Origin: DATGMP01 sp035293565
Lineage (GTDB): Bacteria; Pseudomonadota; Alphaproteobacteria; BOG-932; Roseiterribacteraceae
Length of the DNA stretch: 64,000 nt
Direction of reading: 5' to 3'
NCBI GenBank assembly: GCA_035293565.1
Contig: DATGMP010000162.1
Coordinates: forward strand, 10,969-74,968
A model generated the notes under the pieces. That model saw only the letters and a program-made list of their open reading frames with translations. It searched no databases and was not told the origin of the DNA. Shown piece by piece: positions 1 through 7,703 of this stretch. Both the position numbers and the translations under genes were made by a program. Within the stretch, counting starts at the first letter, position 1; every line of letters starts with the position of its first letter.

Positions 1-940
1 CCGTGCGGCGCAGCGTCGGCTCCAGCGCATCGGCGAGCTTCCAGCGCCCGGGCGCCACCTCCTCGGCGAGGCCGAGGCGCCTCAGCTTCTGCAACCGCCC
101 GGCCCGGAGCGTTTGGCGGAAGGCATCGCCCTCAACCGCGCCCGACCGGATGACCCCGCCGCCATCGACTTGGCGCATTAGGTCCTTGTCGAGGCTGGTG
201 AACCGCTCCTGCTCGACCTCGCTCCGTAGCCGGTTTTCGATCTCGATGTCCGAGCGCGGCCCCAGATCGAAGGTGACGATCTCGGCGGCGCGCTCGCGCA
301 TGCCGTGCGTGATGTAGTCTCGGGCGATGATCAAATCCTTGCCGCGGTCGTCCTTGCCGCGGAGAAGGATATGGGTGTGCGGATGGCCGGTGTTGTAGTG
401 ATCGACCGCCACCCAGTCGAGGCGGGTGCCGAGGTCTTCCTCCATCCGGCTCATCAGCCGGCGGACGAAGCCCTTGAGCTCGTCGTACTCCACGGCGTCC
501 TCGGCCGAGACGATGAAGCGGAACTGATGGCGATCACCCTCGGCACGGTCGAGGAACGCCTTGCCGTCGGCCCGATCCTGCCGCGCGTCGTAGAGCTCGC
601 CCGGCAAGCCGTCGCGAGTAACGCCGTCGCGCTGGATATAGCGCATATGGGCGCGCGCGGCTTTCAGCCCCTGTCCCGCGAGCTTGACGATCCGCGATTT
701 GATGATGACACGGCGGACGCGGAACGCGGCATAGCGGTCGCGTGATGCCAGCACGCGGCCGACGCCGGCACCGCGTCCGATGCGGTCGCCATGGAAGCGG
801 CGACCGCGCGAGCCGAGACGCGAGCGTCCACCGGCGAGCGCGATGGCCTTTAGGACCTGGTGAAGGTATCGCTGGCCACGCTTGCTGCCTCGCGCGCGGA
901 TCTTTCCGAGCCTGGGCTCGAAGCGGTCGTCATGCACCAT
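1..940 (-). CDS. Conjugative relaxase with DUF3363 region (3' end outside window)
   Basis: HUH-type relaxase expected to nick oriT and pilot the transferred strand. The 313 residues in the window show a three-histidine metal motif, HPHTHILLRG (His186, 188 and 190), and an upstream YIQRDG segment (Tyr101) like that carrying the catalytic tyrosine in this group. The end of the visible part resembles the start of the DUF3363 region. The ATG at 940 follows GGAGCGGCG and gives the usual MVHDDRFEP-like start; an in-frame ATG at 1054 is less likely. It is the left-most backbone gene here and continues past base 1. Motifs were read directly; the family is known from Alphaproteobacteria ICEs. Confidence 0.93.
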   Translation of the reverse strand, partial: MVHDDRFEPRLGKIRARGSKRGQRYLHQVLKAIALAGGRSRLGSRGRRFHGDRIGRGAGVGRVLASRDRYAAFRVRRVIIKSRIVKLAGQGLKAARAHMRYIQRDGVTRDGLPGELYDARQDRADGKAFLDRAEGDRHQFRFIVSAEDAVEYDELKGFVRRLMSRMEEDLGTRLDWVAVDHYNTGHPHTHILLRGKDDRGKDLIIARDYITHGMRERAAEIVTFDLGPRSDIEIENRLRSEVEQERFTSLDKDLMRQVDGGGVIRSGAVEGDAFRQTLRAGRLQKLRRLGLAEEVAPGRWKLADALEPTLRRT

Positions 941-1272
941 GATCGCCGCTCCGGATCGACGCAAAGGCGTGTCTCGCCGGATGAGAAGAGCCGGCGGCGG
1001 ACCGGCGCCATCGACAGCGAGGATAATCAAGGGCTTGGCCGCGTCTGGCGCCATGCCCCTCAGGCATGGCGCCATAAAATCGATGTGCAGACAAGGACTT
1101 GGGCGCCAATGGCGCCACTGCTTTATCTTGCCTTCCCGAGCCCCACATGCCGCTGACCGTCCTTCCTGCGCTCTCTTACGCTCTAGGCTCCAGGCCGCGT
1201 GTGGTGGCCCCGAATTCGAAACCTCGGAAGCGGCATTGAAAGACACCGCTCCCGAGGCGAATGACGAAGGTT
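941..1272. other. Relaxase upstream region; oriT candidate
   Basis: A 332-bp stretch without a convincing gene. It has a perfect 12-bp inverted repeat at 1046-1057 and 1063-1074 with a 5-base loop. About 30 bases on, near 1105-1121, a second GGCGCC-rich inverted repeat follows. Inverted repeats just upstream of a relaxase gene are the usual layout of an origin of transfer. No nic consensus could be assigned, so this is inference. Confidence 0.35.
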
Positions 1273-1635
1273 TCAGCCACTCGTCAGGAAGGCCGATTCC
1301 GCGCTCGACAGATCGCCGAAATGGCGGACCCGAACCAACGCGCAGACCCGTCGCGCGGCATCGACGACGCAGGTCGCGACGTAGTAGCGGCCGCGGAAAA
1401 TGCCAAGGATTGCTACACCCAGACCGGCGTCTTCCTCGTCGTCGAATGCGCCATAGAACGGCCCGAGCGGCATCTCCGCGATGCGTCCTTCCCAGTAGAA
1501 GTCGGCCTGCTCGGCGTCGATGAAGCGCTCGACGACAGCGGTGATTCCGTCCGGTCCGAACTCGTTGGTGAGGTCACGAACGAGCTGGGGGAAGCGGTCG
1601 AAATCGGCGTGCGGGTGGTGGTGAATTGCGATCAT
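1273..1635 (-). CDS. Conserved ICE-associated small protein, unknown function
   Basis: A 120-residue soluble acidic protein with no signal peptide. It starts at an ATG preceded by GGAGGCGAC, which is why the much longer open frame reaching 1992 was shortened. Visible features are a His-rich start (MIAIHHHPH) and a conserved-looking core, FIDAEQADFYWEGR, then GVAILGIFRGRYYVA. Similar proteins sit beside relaxase and transglycosylase genes in rhizobial ICEs, from memory of such elements. No catalytic motif is visible, so function is unknown. Confidence 0.7.
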   Translation of the reverse strand: MIAIHHHPHADFDRFPQLVRDLTNEFGPDGITAVVERFIDAEQADFYWEGRIAEMPLGPFYGAFDDEEDAGLGVAILGIFRGRYYVATCVVDAARRVCALVRVRHFGDLSSAESAFLTSG

Positions 1636-1693
1636 TGTCGCCTCCGGAGTTGCCGTCCTCCTCGTCGAGGACAGGCTCCGGGAGCGGCCGGCG

Positions 1694-1838
1694 AAGCGGC
1701 GGTCAAGGACGCCGAAGGCGCCGCGCAGCGGGGCGCGGGGGAGCCGATTTTGTCGAGCGATCACCATGACAGGCGCGCGCCAGCGCGCTCCTTGCGCTCG
1801 ACAAAATTGGGGGCACCGCGCCTCCTTGACCGCTGCTT
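1694..1838 (-). repeat. Structured leader element 1 (long nested inverted repeat)
   Basis: Outer arms at 1694-1708 and 1824-1838 pair at 14 of 15 positions. Inner arms at 1747-1759 and 1795-1807 (ATTTTGTCGAGCG) pair perfectly. On the minus strand it contains GCGCCUUCGGCG, a stable UUCG tetraloop hairpin. It lies between the transglycosylase gene and the small gene starting at 1635, so it would be in that gene's transcript leader. It shares its design with elements at 4065-4220 and 11562-11738. Confidence 0.6.
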
Positions 1839-1912
1839 CGTCCTGGCTGGTACGATGAAAAAACCGAGACGCCGCCCCTCTCTCCGGGAGGGTTCCGATG
1901 TTGATGCCGCTG

Positions 1913-2704
1913 CTATTCATCGCTCTTCTCGGCCGGCGGCGAGCCTTCAACGTTGGTCCTGAGCGGGACGAAGAGAAGGCCGGACGGCGCATCGTTTCGT
2001 TCTGGGGCGAGAGGTCGTGCGCTCCGATCGAGAGCGAAGAAGAGCGCCGTTCCCGATGGAATGCCGCTGCGGTTCGCGGGGTCGGGACGTGACGGATCGG
2101 GCAGGCCGGATGGGCCTTGCGCCCGAATGCCGTCCTTCACGCCGGAGCCGATCGCCGCGAGATAGCTCCAGGTTTCCTCCGGCAATGTCGCGCCGTGCAG
2201 CCGGTACGCGTCATAGCGATCCGGCCCGGCATTGTAGGCGGCGAAAAGTCCGGGATAGCCGTAGCGCTCGTACATCGCGCGGAGATAGGCCGCGCCAGCG
2301 AGGATGTTGTCGTGCGGATCGAAGGGATCGGCGCCCAATCCATGGCGAAGGCGCATCTCGGCGTAGGTGTCCGGCATCACTTGCATCAATCCCATCGCCC
2401 CGGCTGGGGAGACGATCGGCCGGTCATCCACAATGGCCCGGCCGCCACTTTCGACGCGCATCACGGCGAGGACCCAGGCTTCCGGAAGACCGAACCGCCG
2501 CGATGCTTCGGTGATGAAAGGCTGCCACTGATCAATCGCTGACGACGTGCCGTGTTCGTCGCCGGTAGCAGCGGCAGCGGCCTTCAACCCGCCGCCATCG
2601 TCGCTCGTCCTGATCAAAAGGGGCGCGTGATGAACGGGTAATACGTGCGCCGGCGATGCGTTGGTCCCGAGCATGCCGAGCATCGCGAGGGTCACCAGGT
2701 CCAA
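1913..2704 (-). CDS. Lytic transglycosylase (SLT domain), conjugation-associated
   Basis: A 263-residue periplasmic murein lytic transglycosylase that would open peptidoglycan for the mating channel, as VirB1-type proteins do. The SLT fold is visible at about residues 60-165: catalytic Glu in MRVESGG, then AGAMGLMQVMP, NILAGAAYLRAMYERYG and FAAYNAGPDRY. A short hydrophobic N-terminus acts as signal region. The listed start is TTG, 9 bases after GGGAGG and overlapping the end of the peptidase gene; an ATG at 2683 is the alternative. The C-terminal 80 residues are low complexity. Confidence 0.88.
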   Translation of the reverse strand: MDLVTLAMLGMLGTNASPAHVLPVHHAPLLIRTSDDGGGLKAAAAATGDEHGTSSAIDQWQPFITEASRRFGLPEAWVLAVMRVESGGRAIVDDRPIVSPAGAMGLMQVMPDTYAEMRLRHGLGADPFDPHDNILAGAAYLRAMYERYGYPGLFAAYNAGPDRYDAYRLHGATLPEETWSYLAAIGSGVKDGIRAQGPSGLPDPSRPDPANRSGIPSGTALFFALDRSARPLAPERNDAPSGLLFVPLRTNVEGSPPAEKSDE

Positions 2705-3216
2705 AGCGGGACGAGCCTCCCGAGGATCGCGGCACGGCCAATCGGCCCGAAATACCGGCCATCAAAGGAGGCGCGGACACCTGCCATCAGCAGGAAAACC
2801 TCGCCGGTGACGAGCGGACGACACTCGTTCCAGGGCGACAGCGGTCGCCCTTGCCGATCCATTGGCAAGGCGTCGGCAACCGGATCTCCATTGATCTTGA
2901 TGCTGCCAGTTTCCGCGCAGGCGATATCGCCGGGAAGCGCCGCGACGCGCTTCACCACCGGCACCGACATCGGCAGATAGCCCCGCTCGGCGGCAAAGTG
3001 CGCCACGGGCTCCGGCAGGCGCGCCAGCACGAAATCGCCGCGGTCGATCGGCCCTCCGGCTCGGCGATAGAAGCCGATAGGCGCGCTGGCACTGGCGTTG
3101 TAGACGAGAAGCGGCACCGGCTTGGCGGTGGAGGCGACGCCGAGCGCGAGGATCGCGAACGCGGCTGCGCCGACCGTCGCCGCCTTGCGTCGCCGCCGGT
3201 CAAGCATGCGCGTCAT
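2692..3216 (-). CDS. traF: S26-family signal peptidase, TraF-like
   Basis: Membrane-anchored serine protease related to RP4 TraF, which matures and cyclises conjugative pilin. From MTRMLDRRRR there are 174 residues: an N-terminal membrane segment (about 13-35), the serine motif NASASAPIGFY (Ser44) and the lysine motif VVKRVAALPGD (Lys89). The frame is open upstream to 3603, but that part overlaps the HTH gene and reads as non-coding. ATGs at 3222, 3216 and 3207 are all possible. It overlaps the HTH gene stop, so the two are translationally coupled. Confidence 0.87.
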   Translation of the reverse strand: MTRMLDRRRRKAATVGAAAFAILALGVASTAKPVPLLVYNASASAPIGFYRRAGGPIDRGDFVLARLPEPVAHFAAERGYLPMSVPVVKRVAALPGDIACAETGSIKINGDPVADALPMDRQGRPLSPWNECRPLVTGEVFLLMAGVRASFDGRYFGPIGRAAILGRLVPLWTW

Positions 3217-3499
3217 GTCCATTGCCGCCGTTGGCGTGCGAGCCGCCGCGGCGATCACCGGCGACATCATTTTCGGCTTCCGCCGTCGACGACTTGCCGC
3301 GCCCGAGCGACCATTCATTGAGATCGCCGATGTGATAGCGGACGTAGCGGCCGTGCTTACGGTACCGCGGCCCACGGCTGTCCCAACGCATCCTTTCGAG
3401 GGTGCGGCGGGAGAGGCCGACATAGAAAGCGGCCTGAGCGGTGGTAAGAAACGGGCTGCTCTTCTTTGCCTCGGCCGCCCGAACGGTGTCGTCCTCCAT
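3200..3499 (-). CDS. Helix-turn-helix (MerR/excisionase-like) DNA-binding protein
   Basis: Small DNA-binding protein of 99 residues. The core SPFLTTAQAAFYVGLSRRTLERMR followed by GPRYRKHGRYVRYH is the winged-helix layout of the excisionase/helix-turn-helix 17 group. The start at 3499 has GAGAGGA eight bases upstream, better than ATGs at 3517 and 3559. It lies upstream of and overlaps the TraF-like gene. Such genes accompany DUF736 and traF in alphaproteobacterial ICEs; the regulated target cannot be seen. Confidence 0.85.
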   Translation of the reverse strand: MEDDTVRAAEAKKSSPFLTTAQAAFYVGLSRRTLERMRWDSRGPRYRKHGRYVRYHIGDLNEWSLGRGKSSTAEAENDVAGDRRGGSHANGGNGHDAHA

Positions 3500-3684
3500 C
3501 GCGATTTTCCTCTCCATTGCGATCGACGGTGCCGCCGCAATTGACGGCGCCGAGAGCAAAGGAGAGCGCAGGAGGGACGGCGCGGGGGACGGTCGAAAAC
3601 CACCTAGCCGCGGAATCGTCCCACCTCAAATGGGAGCACGCGAAAGCCCCCGCGCGGGTGAGCGCGGGGGCAAGGCGAGAGGTC

Positions 3685-4008
3685 TCAGTCGGCCGGGTTC
3701 CAGATGACGGCGAACGCGTCGTCATCGTCCTGGCCGGCGGCGCGGCCGAGGTTGGCGTAGAGCTTGCGCGGGCCGAATTCAGGAGCTGCGAGGCTCAGCG
3801 AGACGTATTCCTTGCCGGAGGTCTCGCCCGTGCGCAGCCAGCCCGCGCCGATCTCATAGCCCTTCGTCAGCACCCGGAAGTCCGGATGATTGTCGGCGCT
3901 CTTGGCCGCGTTGGGGACAATGTCGATCTCGGCGCGGATGGTGAGGGTCTTGAGCTGGCCTTTGTAGCCGCCATTCGCTTGCTTGGTGACGTATCCGATT
4001 GCGGGCAT
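3685..4008 (-). CDS. DUF736 family protein
   Basis: A 107-residue soluble protein of the DUF736 family, nearly always found in conjugative elements and of unknown function. The family signature is clear along its length: MPAIGYVTKQANGGYKGQL at the start, then PDFRVL and EIGAGW, then SLSLAAPEFG and YANLGRAAGQDD. A ribosome site (AGGAGACAG) lies just upstream. Its transcript leader contains structured element 2. DUF736 members are abundant in ICE proteomes, and a single-stranded DNA or antirestriction role is only speculation. Confidence 0.93.
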   Translation of the reverse strand: MPAIGYVTKQANGGYKGQLKTLTIRAEIDIVPNAAKSADNHPDFRVLTKGYEIGAGWLRTGETSGKEYVSLSLAAPEFGPRKLYANLGRAAGQDDDDAFAVIWNPAD

Positions 4009-4064
4009 TGCTCTGTCTCCTTTGAGGTCGCGGGGACCAATTCCCCTGCGATGGCGGACCGTTC

Positions 4065-4220
4065 ATGGGCGGGGCCGGACCCTCGAACCCGAAGGGCCGC
4101 AGCGGCAGCGGAGGACCCGAGCGGACAAGTTTTTTGGAGCGTAGCGGTCGCGAGGAGCCTGCGTAGCGGGCGGGGAAAAAACTTGGCGGCGACGGTTTTG
4201 CGAGGGCCGGACCCGACCAT
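4065..4220 (-). repeat. Structured leader element 2 (nested inverted repeat upstream of DUF736)
   Basis: Outer arms 4065-4085 and 4201-4220 pair with few mismatches. Inner arms AAGTTTTTT (4127-4135) and AAAAAACTT (4176-4184) pair perfectly. It contains ACCCGAAGGGCC and GGAGGACCCG, shared with element 3. On the minus strand the first gives CCCUUCGGG, a UUCG-loop hairpin. It sits 57 bases before the DUF736 start. The surrounding 4009-4457 stretch holds no gene I can support. Confidence 0.6.
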
Positions 4221-4457
4221 AGGTCCTCAAGCCAAGAGCAGGGGATTGAGCCCGAGACGGAGAATGGACGGGGCGAGACCGCGATCGTCGCCAAGCGCGG
4301 ATGCTGTCCGGAAAAGACCACCGATCGAGCAACCGCTCATGGAACTCGCTTGCAGGCCGACGCCGTAACGGCCGATCGTTGCCGCATGCTGATGATGACC
4401 TTCGCGCGGTCACGCCGGGTACAATGTGCGAGGAATATCAATTGACGACTGACGGCA

Positions 4458-4632
4458 TTGGGCATCAACGGCTGCCGGAGCCAAAGACTGCGGCAAAAGC
4501 GATTTGACGGCAGGAGATTACAGATATCATGGCATCAGGAGTGGGGCGCGATTGCCGCCCGTATTGATGGACTGACGCGCTCATGTGCGTATGTCATTCA
4601 GGCATTGGAGCGAGCCCCCGGAGATAACTTCG
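4458..4632 (+). pseudogene. 5' part of a gene split by the IS1595 element
   Basis: Open frame ending in ALERAPGDNF, interrupted by the insertion sequence. Removing the IS and one copy of its 8-bp target duplication joins this frame exactly to the frame at 7736-8520, giving 960 bases (319 codons plus stop). The start shown is TTG at 4458, the only usual start codon after the in-frame stop at 4443; it lacks a good ribosome site. The true start may differ or this end may already be degraded. Function unknown. Confidence 0.55.
4625..4632. repeat. IS target-site duplication, left copy
   Basis: TAACTTCG, repeated exactly at 7728-7735. Eight bases is the duplication length typical of the IS1595 family. 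Confidence 0.85.
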
Positions 4633-4656
4633 GGAAATTATATACTTGACGCCACA
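4633..4656 (+). repeat. IS1595 left terminal inverted repeat
   Basis: 24 bp; 23 positions match the reverse complement of 7704-7727. The TTGACG inside it also serves as a good -35 box for the transposase. Confidence 0.9.
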
Positions 4657-4674
4657 ACACCCAACTGCTAGTTT
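4646..4674 (+). promoter_or_regulatory. Putative transposase promoter
   Basis: TTGACG at 4646-4651 and TAGTTT at 4669-4674 with a 17-bp spacer, 12 bases before the transposase ATG. The -35 box lies inside the terminal inverted repeat. Inference from consensus only. Confidence 0.5.
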
Positions 4675-4685
4675 AGGCTCATTGA

Positions 4686-5612
4686 ATGGAGCCGAACATG
4701 TCCGCCGATCTTTCTAGCCCGCGCTTTCACGACGAAACCGAAGCCCGCAAGTTCCTTGAGGCGACCCGCTGGCCCGAGGGTCCGGTTTGCCCTCATTGCG
4801 GCACGGTCAACGAGGCTTACGAGAACGCCAGCAAGCCGGGTGTGTACCGCTGCGCTTCTGTCGAGTGCCGTAAGGACTTCTCGGTAACGGTCGGCACGCT
4901 GTTTGAGCGGTCGCATGTGCCGTTGCACAAGTGGCTGTTGGCGACGCATTTGCTGATGGCTGGCAAGAAGGGCGTCAGCGCGCACCAGCTCCATCGGATG
5001 CTTGGCGTGACGTACAAGACGGCATGGTTCATGGCGCATCGCATTCGCGAAGCGCTGCGGCCCAATGCGCCCAGTCCGCTCGGCGGCCAGAACAAGGTTG
5101 TCGAAGCAGACGAAACATACGTCGGTGGCAAGGCGAAGAACCGCAAGAACAAGGTTCCGCCAAAGGAAGCGGTGTTCTCTTTGGTCGAGCGCGGCGGCAA
5201 GGTTCGTTCTCGCCACGTCGCCGATGTTACCGGCGCGACCTTGCGCGACGCCATGGTCTCTCAGATCGACAAGACGTCCTATCTCATGACGGACGAGTCG
5301 CCCACCTATACCGCGATCGGCACGGAGTTCGCGGGCCATGGTACGGTCAACCACTCCGCCGAAGAGTACGTACGCGCCTACTTCTGGCACACCAACACCG
5401 CTGAGGGTTTCTTCTCCATCCTCAAGCGCGGCATTACCGGCGTGTACCACCACGTCAGCAAGGAGCACTTGCACCGCTATCTCGCCGAGTTCGATTTTCG
5501 GTATAACGAGCGCGAGTCGCTCGGCGTTGACGACGCCAAGCGTGCCGAGAAGGCTTTGAAGGGCATCGAAGGCCGCCGCCTGACCTATGGGGGGTCTCAA
5601 GCGCGGCCGTAA
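4686..5612 (+). CDS. IS1595-family transposase
   Basis: A 308-residue DDE-type transposase (ISXO2-like domain). An N-terminal zinc ribbon is visible: CPHC at Cys35 and Cys38, then Cys56 and Cys61. The catalytic domain shows VVEADETYVGGK (Asp142), MTDESPTY (Asp203) and HTNTAEGFFSILKRG (Asn237 and Glu240) followed by a conserved YHHVS segment. Full length for the family and apparently intact, so the element may still be mobile. ATG at 4686 is used; ATG at 4698 is an alternative. The reading frame overlaps a 36-residue ORF at its end. Confidence 0.95.
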   Translation: MEPNMSADLSSPRFHDETEARKFLEATRWPEGPVCPHCGTVNEAYENASKPGVYRCASVECRKDFSVTVGTLFERSHVPLHKWLLATHLLMAGKKGVSAHQLHRMLGVTYKTAWFMAHRIREALRPNAPSPLGGQNKVVEADETYVGGKAKNRKNKVPPKEAVFSLVERGGKVRSRHVADVTGATLRDAMVSQIDKTSYLMTDESPTYTAIGTEFAGHGTVNHSAEEYVRAYFWHTNTAEGFFSILKRGITGVYHHVSKEHLHRYLAEFDFRYNERESLGVDDAKRAEKALKGIEGRRLTYGGSQARP

Positions 5613-5697
5613 GGCTAAGCGACTCATCCGCCACGACAAATGGCGAGAAATGCTCGCGCGAATCGCGTGGGAAGAGTGGTTCAATGCGCGCCGGTGA
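5587..5697 (+). CDS. Small basic protein overlapping the transposase end
   Basis: A 36-residue ORF beginning inside the transposase gene in another frame: Arg/Lys-rich at first (GLKRGRKAKRLIRHDKW), then an amphipathic, Trp-rich tail (REMLARIAWEEWFNARR). It ends well before the terminator hairpin at 5797. Its protein-like composition and place between transposase and terminator suggest a real IS-encoded gene, perhaps translationally coupled. No ribosome site stands out. Function unknown. Confidence 0.4.
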   Translation: MGGLKRGRKAKRLIRHDKWREMLARIAWEEWFNARR

Positions 5698-5796
5698 TGC
5701 TAGAAACGCCCGGATTCCTTGACGAATCGGACGCCATGGCGCATCTTATCGGCGTGGGGTAGCGCCGGTGAATTCCGGTAAGCGCCCCGCTTAACT

Positions 5797-5830
5797 GAAG
5801 CCCCGCGCGAAGAGCCGGGGCTTCTACTTT
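5797..5830 (+). terminator. Rho-independent terminator after the transposase
   Basis: A perfect 9-bp stem, GAAGCCCCG (5797-5805) with CGGGGCTTC (5816-5824), followed by TACTTT. It separates the transposase unit from the convergent DUF3800 gene whose stop lies in the right arm. Confidence 0.7.
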
Positions 5831-6543
5831 GCGCGTATGACGCCAGCCTTCAGCGGATCATTAGCGTATGCCTGCTTTACCATGATCGGCTCAAGAATCC
5901 AAAACGAGCGATGAAGGCGGTATTTGATTGTCGCCGCCGTCGGCGACTCGTGGCGCAATAGTGAGAAGGCGCAAAAGTCCGCCGCTTGCACGAAATAGCT
6001 GCGGTCGGATCGACGATAGTTGATATCCTCGATCACGGTGTGCACAGGGATGTTCTTCGCCTCCTGGCCGCCGCCCCAATCACCGAATCGACTCGGGATA
6101 TAGTTGTGCCGTCGCTGCTTGCGAAGAATGCGATCATATGTCTTGCCTTCATCGCAGATAATGAAGGCTTGGCTGCCGGCCTTCGTCATGTTGACGTGAA
6201 TGCGATTGAGCAGCCGCTCAAACAGCACATCCTCGTCGGCTCTCATGCCGAATGCGTTGAAGAGTTGAACCCCAGGGAGACGCGTGTAGCAACTCAGCGC
6301 GAAGTCGAATAGCCGCGCGCGTGTGCCTTTGTAGACGGGAAAGGGGGCGACATTGCCACGGCCGCCGATCCAATCCGTCGCGTGCAATTCAATGGACGTG
6401 TATATTCCGTCGCACGCTTTCATCTGCCGGCGCATGTCGACAAGGTGCGTCAACGCCGCTTGCCAGAACTTCGCCGGTATGCACAGAGCCGAAAAGCAAA
6501 GATACTTGTCGTCTTTCGAGTCGTCGATATAAACGAGGTGCAT
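5824..6543 (-). CDS. DUF3800 protein (IS passenger)
   Basis: A 239-residue DUF3800 protein, a family predicted to have an RNase H-like metal-dependent fold and often found on mobile elements. The signature first acidic cluster opens the protein (MHLVYIDDSKDD). An aspartate follows at FIICDEGKTYD and another near the end at YFVQAADFCAF. The frame is open upstream to 6864, but the family start and a GGAGCGGG site point to the ATG at 6543. It lies inside the IS between transposase and small genes. Its role as cargo is unknown; defence or element maintenance is speculation. Confidence 0.85.
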   Translation of the reverse strand: MHLVYIDDSKDDKYLCFSALCIPAKFWQAALTHLVDMRRQMKACDGIYTSIELHATDWIGGRGNVAPFPVYKGTRARLFDFALSCYTRLPGVQLFNAFGMRADEDVLFERLLNRIHVNMTKAGSQAFIICDEGKTYDRILRKQRRHNYIPSRFGDWGGGQEAKNIPVHTVIEDINYRRSDRSYFVQAADFCAFSLLRHESPTAATIKYRLHRSFWILEPIMVKQAYANDPLKAGVIRAK

Positions 6544-6546
6544 GGG

Positions 6547-6702
6547 ATGCCCGCTCCGAAGAAAGAGCCTCCGCTGGCGGTCGGAGTAGACGAGAACAAA
6601 TTCAAAGAAGCGGTGCGTAAGCTGCTCAACACGCCGCCGCAGCACCGCCTGGCAAAGAAGGGGCGGCCGACTCGCCGCCCCCGGAAGAAGAGCGCGAGCT
6701 AG
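6547..6702 (+). CDS. Small charged protein, divergent from DUF3800 (IS passenger)
   Basis: A 51-residue ORF, Lys/Arg-rich, with an acidic helical middle (VDENKFKEAVRKLLNTPP) and a basic tail. It starts only 3 bases from the DUF3800 start on the other strand, so any promoter would lie inside that gene. Its stop overlaps the end of the convergent 6699-6929 gene. The sequence looks protein-like, but the crowded arrangement keeps confidence modest. Confidence 0.4.
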   Translation: MPAPKKEPPLAVGVDENKFKEAVRKLLNTPPQHRLAKKGRPTRRPRKKSAS

Positions 6703-6929
6703 GCTGCCGATTCTGGCTGCTTGCTCTGTTCCCAGATTTTGCGGGCCGCGTCCTCGCTGCCGGTATGCAGCTTGCCGCTCTTCACCTCGTAGATACGCCA
6801 GATGTTCACGTCGTATCGTGCGGCGATGCGGTTCTTGTACTCGCCGCGCCAGATCGAAAGCCAAATCTGGACGGCTTCATCAAACGTCAGCCGATGGCTC
6901 GGCGGACGCGGGTCTAGGGAATTACTCAT
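6699..6929 (-). CDS. Small predicted DNA-binding protein (IS passenger)
   Basis: A 76-residue protein with a helix-turn-helix-like core: LTFDEAVQIWLSIWRGEYKN, then RIAARYDVNIWRIYEVKSGKLH. The start at 6929 has GGAGA 9 bases upstream, so the longer frame to 7172 was not used. The pattern resembles small HTH proteins that read the element's own promoters. An 8-bp inverted repeat (6989-6996 and 7009-7016) lies about 60 bases upstream and may be its operator. Function is inferred. Confidence 0.65.
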   Translation of the reverse strand: MSNSLDPRPPSHRLTFDEAVQIWLSIWRGEYKNRIAARYDVNIWRIYEVKSGKLHTGSEDAARKIWEQSKQPESAA

Positions 6930-7180
6930 CGTGCTTGCTCTCCTTTGAGCAAAGAGCAAGCCGCTTGACGATAGGCGCGAGTTCGCCCACAGTGCGTTTG
7001 CGATCAATCGCACTGTCCCGCGCGGCTTGCACCATTGCGGGACGCTCCAAGAAGTTCCGAGCCGGCGCGTGTGGCTACGCTGCCGGCTCATCCTTTCAGA
7101 GCGGTCTGCAATCACCGTCTGATGAAGTTGATCGCGCGTCAAGCGCGCAGAATCTAAATTCAATGAAATCAATGGGTTGT

Positions 7181-7200
7181 ATGCGCGATAAATCGCGCAT
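7181..7200. promoter_or_regulatory. Perfect palindrome in the IS passenger region
   Basis: Arms ATGCGCGAT and ATCGCGCAT with a 2-base centre (AA), inside an unusually AT-rich stretch (about 7140-7330) for this GC-rich window. The 6930-7328 gap has no other gene I can support. A regulator binding site is likely, but the regulator is unknown. Confidence 0.45.
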
Positions 7201-7328
7201 TGTACCGGCGTCTGTTCGAGATATACAACAGAATATATCGTAACTTATTGATATTAAATAGGTTTTAGGCGACTCGGCCAAACTCAAAATCCGCCGATTC
7301 GCTGCAATGCACAAATATTGAGGGAAGA

Positions 7329-7508
7329 ATGACAAGAGCCAATGCGGAGCGCCATCGACCGGATGTGAGCGATTGCTTCGTCGCCGGGATGCCGCTCAGG
7401 GAAGCGCTAAGCCTGATGAGAGAGATCGATCTTCACCCGGAAACGCCTCCCGAAGCGTGGTGGCATCGCCTTACTTGCTATGGGCAACCATCTCCAATCC
7501 CGCAATAA
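7329..7508 (+). CDS. Hypothetical 59-residue protein (IS passenger)
   Basis: ATG preceded by GAGGGAAGA. The protein reads DVSDCFVAGMPLREALSLMR, then EIDLHPETPPEAWWHRLTCYG, with plausible helix and balanced composition. It runs against the 3' end of the 7471-7653 gene on the other strand. No family recognised. Confidence 0.4.
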   Translation: MTRANAERHRPDVSDCFVAGMPLREALSLMREIDLHPETPPEAWWHRLTCYGQPSPIPQ

Positions 7509-7653
7509 CGCGATCGAGCTTCTTGTCGATTTGCCCCATATGGTAGGCGATGTATTCGAGCGCGTTTGCGACGCGGTGCTCTGCCGTCGGTGCCGGCTGG
7601 CCCGGCAAGAAATCTGCCTCCATGAATGCCTTGGTTTTGTCCTTGTCCGCCAT
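7471..7653 (-). CDS. Small hypothetical protein (IS passenger)
   Basis: A 60-residue soluble protein that starts MADKDKTKAFMEADFLPG and continues into a predicted helix, VANALEYIAYHMGQIDKKLD. The ATG has a strong GGAGGGAAG ribosome site. It lies at the right end of the element, transcribed inward from the terminal repeat. Similar short proteins accompany other IS1595 copies from memory. Function unknown. Confidence 0.65.
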   Translation of the reverse strand: MADKDKTKAFMEADFLPGQPAPTAEHRVANALEYIAYHMGQIDKKLDRVIAGLEMVAHSK

Positions 7654-7703
7654 CTCTTCCCTCCGCAGATTAACGCGGAGATGGGGATACCACAGAATGG
7701 GTC

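Noticed and set aside
305..745. Plus-strand frame of 146 codons at the left end
   Set aside because: Antisense to the relaxase, which carries a complete HUH histidine motif on the minus strand.
4636..4644. AT-rich AATTATATA and its mirror as the target duplication
   Set aside because: They are inverted, not direct, repeats and belong to the terminal inverted repeats; the true direct repeat is TAACTTCG further out.
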